From Tanypteryx hageni (taxonomy: Eukaryota > Arthropoda > Insecta > Odonata > Petaluridae), in NCBI GenBank assembly GCA_028673005.1, contig CM054117.1:2046001-2110000 (forward strand): a DNA stretch of 64,000 nt, read 5' to 3'. A program made the position numbers and the translations under genes. Positions 60,401 through 64,000 of this stretch are shown here, in pieces. The notes under the pieces were generated by a model. That model did no database searches and had not been told where the DNA came from. It was given only the letters and a program-made list of their open reading frames with translations. Numbering within the stretch: position 1 is the stretch's first letter; the number at the start of each line of letters is the position of its first letter.

Positions 60401-62639
60401 CTCTCACTTCTTCCTCTCCTCTATCATTCCTCCACTCCTCCCGTCTTCCTCTCTTTCCTTCCTCCATTCCTCCCGTCTTCCTCTCACTCCATACTCTCTT
60501 CTATCCTTCCTCCACTCCCCCCGTCTTCCTCTCACTTCTTTCTTCCCCTCTCTCCTTCCTCCATTCCTCCCGTCTTCCTCTCACTCCATACTCTCTTCTC
60601 TCCTTCCTCAACTCCTCCTGTCTTCCTCTCACTTCTTCCTCTCCTCTCTCTTTCCTCCACTCCTCCCATGTTCCTCTCACTCCTTTCTCTCCTCTCTCTA
60701 TTCTCCACTCTTCTGTCTTCCTCTCACTCCTTCCTCTCCTCTCTCCTTCCTCCACTCCTCCCGTCATCATCTGACTCCTTCCTCTCCTCTCTACTTCCTG
60801 CATTCCTTCCGTCTTCCTCTCACTTCTTCCTCTCCTCTATCATTCCTACACTCCTCCCGTCTTCCTCTCTTTCCTTCCTCTCCTCTCTCTTTCCTCCAAA
60901 CCTCTGTCTTCCTCTCATTTCTTATTTTCCTTTCTCCTTCCTCTACTCCTCCCGTCTTCCTCTCACTCCTTCCTCTCCTCTCTCCTTCCTCCATTCCTCC
61001 TGTCTTCCTCTCACTCCTTCCTCTCTCTCTCCTTCCTCCATTCCTCCCGTTTTCCTTCACTCCTTTCGTCTTCCTCTCACTTCTTCCTCTCTTCTCTCAT
61101 GCCTACGTTCCTCCTGTCTTCCTGTCACCCCTTCCTCTTCTCTCTTATTCCTCCATTCCTTCCGTCTTTCTCTCACTCCTTCCTCTCCTCTCTCCTTCCT
61201 CCATTCCTCCCGTTTTCCTCATACTCCTTCCTCTTCTCTCTCCTTCCTCCACTCCTTCCGTCTTCCTCTCACTTCTTCCTCTCCTCTCTCATTCCTCCAC
61301 TCCTCTGTCATCCTCTCACTCCTTCCTCTTCTCTCTCCTTCCTCCACTCATCCCGTCTTCCTCTCATTTCTTCCTCTCCTCTATCATTCCTCCATTCCTC
61401 CCTTCTTCCTCTCACTCCTTCCATTACTCTCTCTTTCCTCCACTCCAATGTCTTTTTCTCAATAATTCCTATTCTCTCGCCTTCATCCATTCCTCTAGTT
61501 TTCCTCTCACTTCTTCCTCTCCTCTCTCCTTCCTCCATTCCTTCCTTCTTCCTCTCACTCCTTCCTCTCTTCTCTCCTTCCTCCAATCATCCCGTCTTCC
61601 TCTGACTTTTTCCTCTCCTCAATCATTTCTCCACTCCTCCCGTCTTCCTATCTTTCCTTTCTCTCCTCTCCCTTTCCTCCAATCCTGTCTTTCTCTCACT
61701 TCTTCTTATCCTCTCTCCTTCCTCCATTCCTCCCGTCTTCCTCTCACTCCTTCCATTGCTCTCTCTTTCCTCCACTCCTCTGTCTTCCTCTCAATCCTTC
61801 CTCTTCTCTCTCCTTCTTCCATTACCCCTGTTTTCCTCTCACTTCTTCCTCTCCTCTCTCCTTCCTCCACTCCTCCCGTCTTCCTCTCACTTCTTTCTTC
61901 CCCTCTCTCCTTCCTCCATTCCTCCCGTCTTCCTCTCACTCCATACTCTCTTCTATCCTTCCTCCACTCCTCCCGTCTTCCTCTCACTTCTTTCTTCCCC
62001 TCTCTCCTTCCTCCATTCCTCCCGTCTTCCTCTCACTCCATACTCTCTTCTCTCCTTCCTCCACTCCTCCTGTCTTCCTCTCACTACTTCCTCTCCTCTC
62101 TCTTTCCTCCACTCCTCCCATGTTCCTCTCACTCCTTTCTCTCCTCTCTCTATTCTCCACTCTTCTGTCTTCCTCTCACTCCTTCCTCTCCTCTCTCCTT
62201 CCTCCACTCCTCCCGTCATCATCTGACTCCTTCCTCTCCTCTCTACTTCCTGCATTCCTTCCGTCTTCCTCTCACTTCTTCCTCTCCTCTATCATTCCTC
62301 CACTCCTCCCGTCTTCCTCTCTTTCCTTCCTCTCCTCTCTCTTTCCTCCAATCCTCTGTCTTCCTCTCACTTCTTATTTTCCTTTCTCCTTCCTCTACTC
62401 CTCCCGTCTTCCTCTCACTCCTTCCTCTCCTCTCTCCTTCCTCCATTCCTCCTGTCTTCCTCTCACTCCTTCCTCTCTCTCTCCTTCCTCCATTCCTCCC
62501 GTTTTCCTCCACTCCTTTCGTCTTCCTCTCACTTCTTCCTCTCTTCTCTCATGCCTACGTTCCTCCTGTCTTCCTATCACCCCTTCCTCTTCTCCCTTAT
62601 TCCTCCATTCCTTCCGTCCTTCTCTCACTCCTTCCTCTC

Positions 62640-64000
62640 CTCTCTCCTTCCTCCATTCATCCCGTCTTCCTCTCACTTCTTCCTCTCCCCTCTCCTTCCT
62701 CCTCTCCTCCTGTCTTTCTCTCACTCCTTTCTCTCCTCTCTCCTTCCTCTACTCCTCCCGTTTTCCTCTCACACCTTCCTCTCCTCTCTCTTTCCTCCAC
62801 TCCTCTGTCATCCTCTCACTTCTTCTTATCCTCTCTCCTTCCTCCATTCCTCCCGTCTTCCTCTCACTCCTTCCATTCCTCTATCTTTCCTCCATTCCTC
62901 TGTCTTCCTCTCACTCCTTCCTCTCCTCTCTCCATCCTCCACTCCTCCCGTCTTACTCTCTTTTCTTCCTCTCCTCTCTCTTTCCTCAAATCCTCTGTCT
63001 TCCTCTCACTTCTTCTTTTCCTTTCTCCTTCCTCTACTCCTCCCGTCTTCCTCTCACTTCTTCCTCTCCTCTCTACTTCCTCCATTCCTTCCGTCTTCCT
63101 CTCACTCCTTCCTCTCCTCTCTCCTTCCTCCTCTCCTCCCGTCTTACTCTCTTTTCTTCCTTTCCTCTCTCCTTCCTTCATTCCTCCAGTGTTACTCTCA
63201 CTCCTTCCTCTCCTCTCTCTTTCCTCAAATCCTCTGTCTTCCTCTCACTTCTTCTTTTCCTTTCTCCTTCCTCTACTCCACCCGTCTTCCTCTTACTCCT
63301 TCCTCTCCTCTCTCCTTCCTCCATTCCTCCTGTCTTCCTATAACTCCTTCCTCTTCTCTCTCCTTCCTCCATTCTTCCTATCTTCCTGTCATTCCTTCCT
63401 CTCCTCTCTCCTTCCTCCATTCGGGCCGTTTTCCTCACACTCCTTCCTCTCCTCTCTCCTTCCTCCATTCCTCCCTTCTTCCTCTCACTCCTTCCTCACC
63501 TCTCTCTTTCCTACAATCCTCTGTCTTCCTCTCACTTCTTCTTATCCTCTCTCCTTCCTCCATTCCTCCCGTGTTCCTCTCACTCCTTCCATTGCTCTCT
63601 CGTTCCTCCACCCCCCTGTCTTCCTCTCAATCCTTCCTCTCCTCTCTCCTTCCTCCACTCCTCCTGTTTTCCTCACACTCCTTCCACTCCTCTCTCCTTC
63701 CTCCATTCCTCCTTTCTTCCTCTCACTCCTTCCTCTCCTCTCTCCTTCCTCCATTCTTCCTGTCTTCCTGTCATTCCTTCCTCTTCTCTCTCCTACTTCC
63801 ACTTCTCCCGTCTTCCTCTCAGTCCTTCCTCTCCTCTCTCCTTCCTCCATTGCTCCCGTCTTCCTCTCAGTCCTTCCTCTTCTCTCTCCTTCCTCCACTC
63901 CTCCCGTCTTCCTCTCTCTTCTTCCTCTCCTCTATCCTTCCTCCACTCCTCCCGTCTTCCTCTCTCTTCTTTCTTCCCCTCACCTTCCTCCATTCCTCCC
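62640..64000 (+). repeat. Right-arm higher-order repeat, partial copy 5
   Basis: Matches copy 4 at offset 3,884 (58,980 with 62,864; 59,294 with 63,178) up to about 63.5 kb, then switches to match 52.58-53.1 kb at offset 10,905. The switch is a mosaic junction. The block is cut by the window end. Confidence 0.8.

Larger units (their letters stand above)
40872..64000 (+). repeat. Right arm of the 48-bp polypyrimidine satellite array
   Basis: Roughly 480 further copies of the 48-bp unit in the same orientation as the left arm, running to the window edge. The arm carries variants I did not notice on the left: TTCCAGCCGTTTTCC, CCACCCCCCTGTC, CCCGTCATCATCTGAC, and GTGTTACTCTCACTCCTTCC where the left arm has GTGTTACTCTCACTCATTCC. 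This indicates partly independent homogenisation. No coding, RNA or regulatory feature is supported inside it. Confidence 0.97.

Noticed and set aside
332..63993. Numerous - strand frames encoding Glu/Arg/Gly-rich 16-residue repeats
   Set aside because: Reverse complement of the same satellite; lengths are set only by where variant monomers create stops.
1..64000. CRISPR-like regular repeats
   Set aside because: There are no unique spacers; the repeats are contiguous tandem monomers in a eukaryotic-type context.

Overview
This window is eukaryotic, almost certainly metazoan, heterochromatin-like DNA. It is a very long satellite array built from a 48-bp polypyrimidine monomer (C/T on the + strand, A/G on the - strand), interrupted by one nearly full-length non-LTR retrotransposon (LINE) and one tiny 3' stub of a related LINE. 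I see no host gene, tRNA, rRNA or CRISPR array. The LINE architecture resembles CR1/L2/Jockey-type elements of invertebrates. A decapod crustacean or other arthropod host is only a guess.

Layout: 1-34,248 is satellite; 34,249-34,323 is a roughly 50-bp LINE 3' end with a (TGTC)6 tail; 34,324-35,147 is satellite; 35,148-40,871 is the long LINE, + strand, with an (ATCT)n tail; 40,872-64,000 is satellite in the same orientation. The left arm has a near-perfect duplication (1-2,363 = 6,053-8,415) and a long-range higher-order repeat with offsets of about 10.5-11.2 kb between about 7.4 kb and 31.1 kb, plus a 751-bp local triplication at 31.2-32.9 kb. The right arm has its own higher-order repeats (offsets 2,748, 3,655, 3,884, 5,105, 5,251 and about 8,824) and different diagnostic monomer variants.

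The satellite gives enormous open frames (up to 3,765 codons) on both strands because pyrimidine-rich DNA contains almost no stop codons. One such frame reads the same monomer in all three phases, so these are not genes.

The only real coding sequences belong to the LINE. ORF1 (35,235-35,981) is intact: a coiled coil followed by an RRM-like nucleic-acid-binding protein. ORF2 (36,941-40,290; endonuclease plus reverse transcriptase) is broken by a frameshift around a C11 run, an apparent in-frame loss next to the reverse-transcriptase YADD box, and a premature TAA, so the copy is probably dead.

The most interesting observation is that both LINE insertions, which carry different tetranucleotide tails and diverged 3' ends, join the satellite at the same position of the 48-bp monomer. 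This raises the possibility of a satellite-targeting LINE family.
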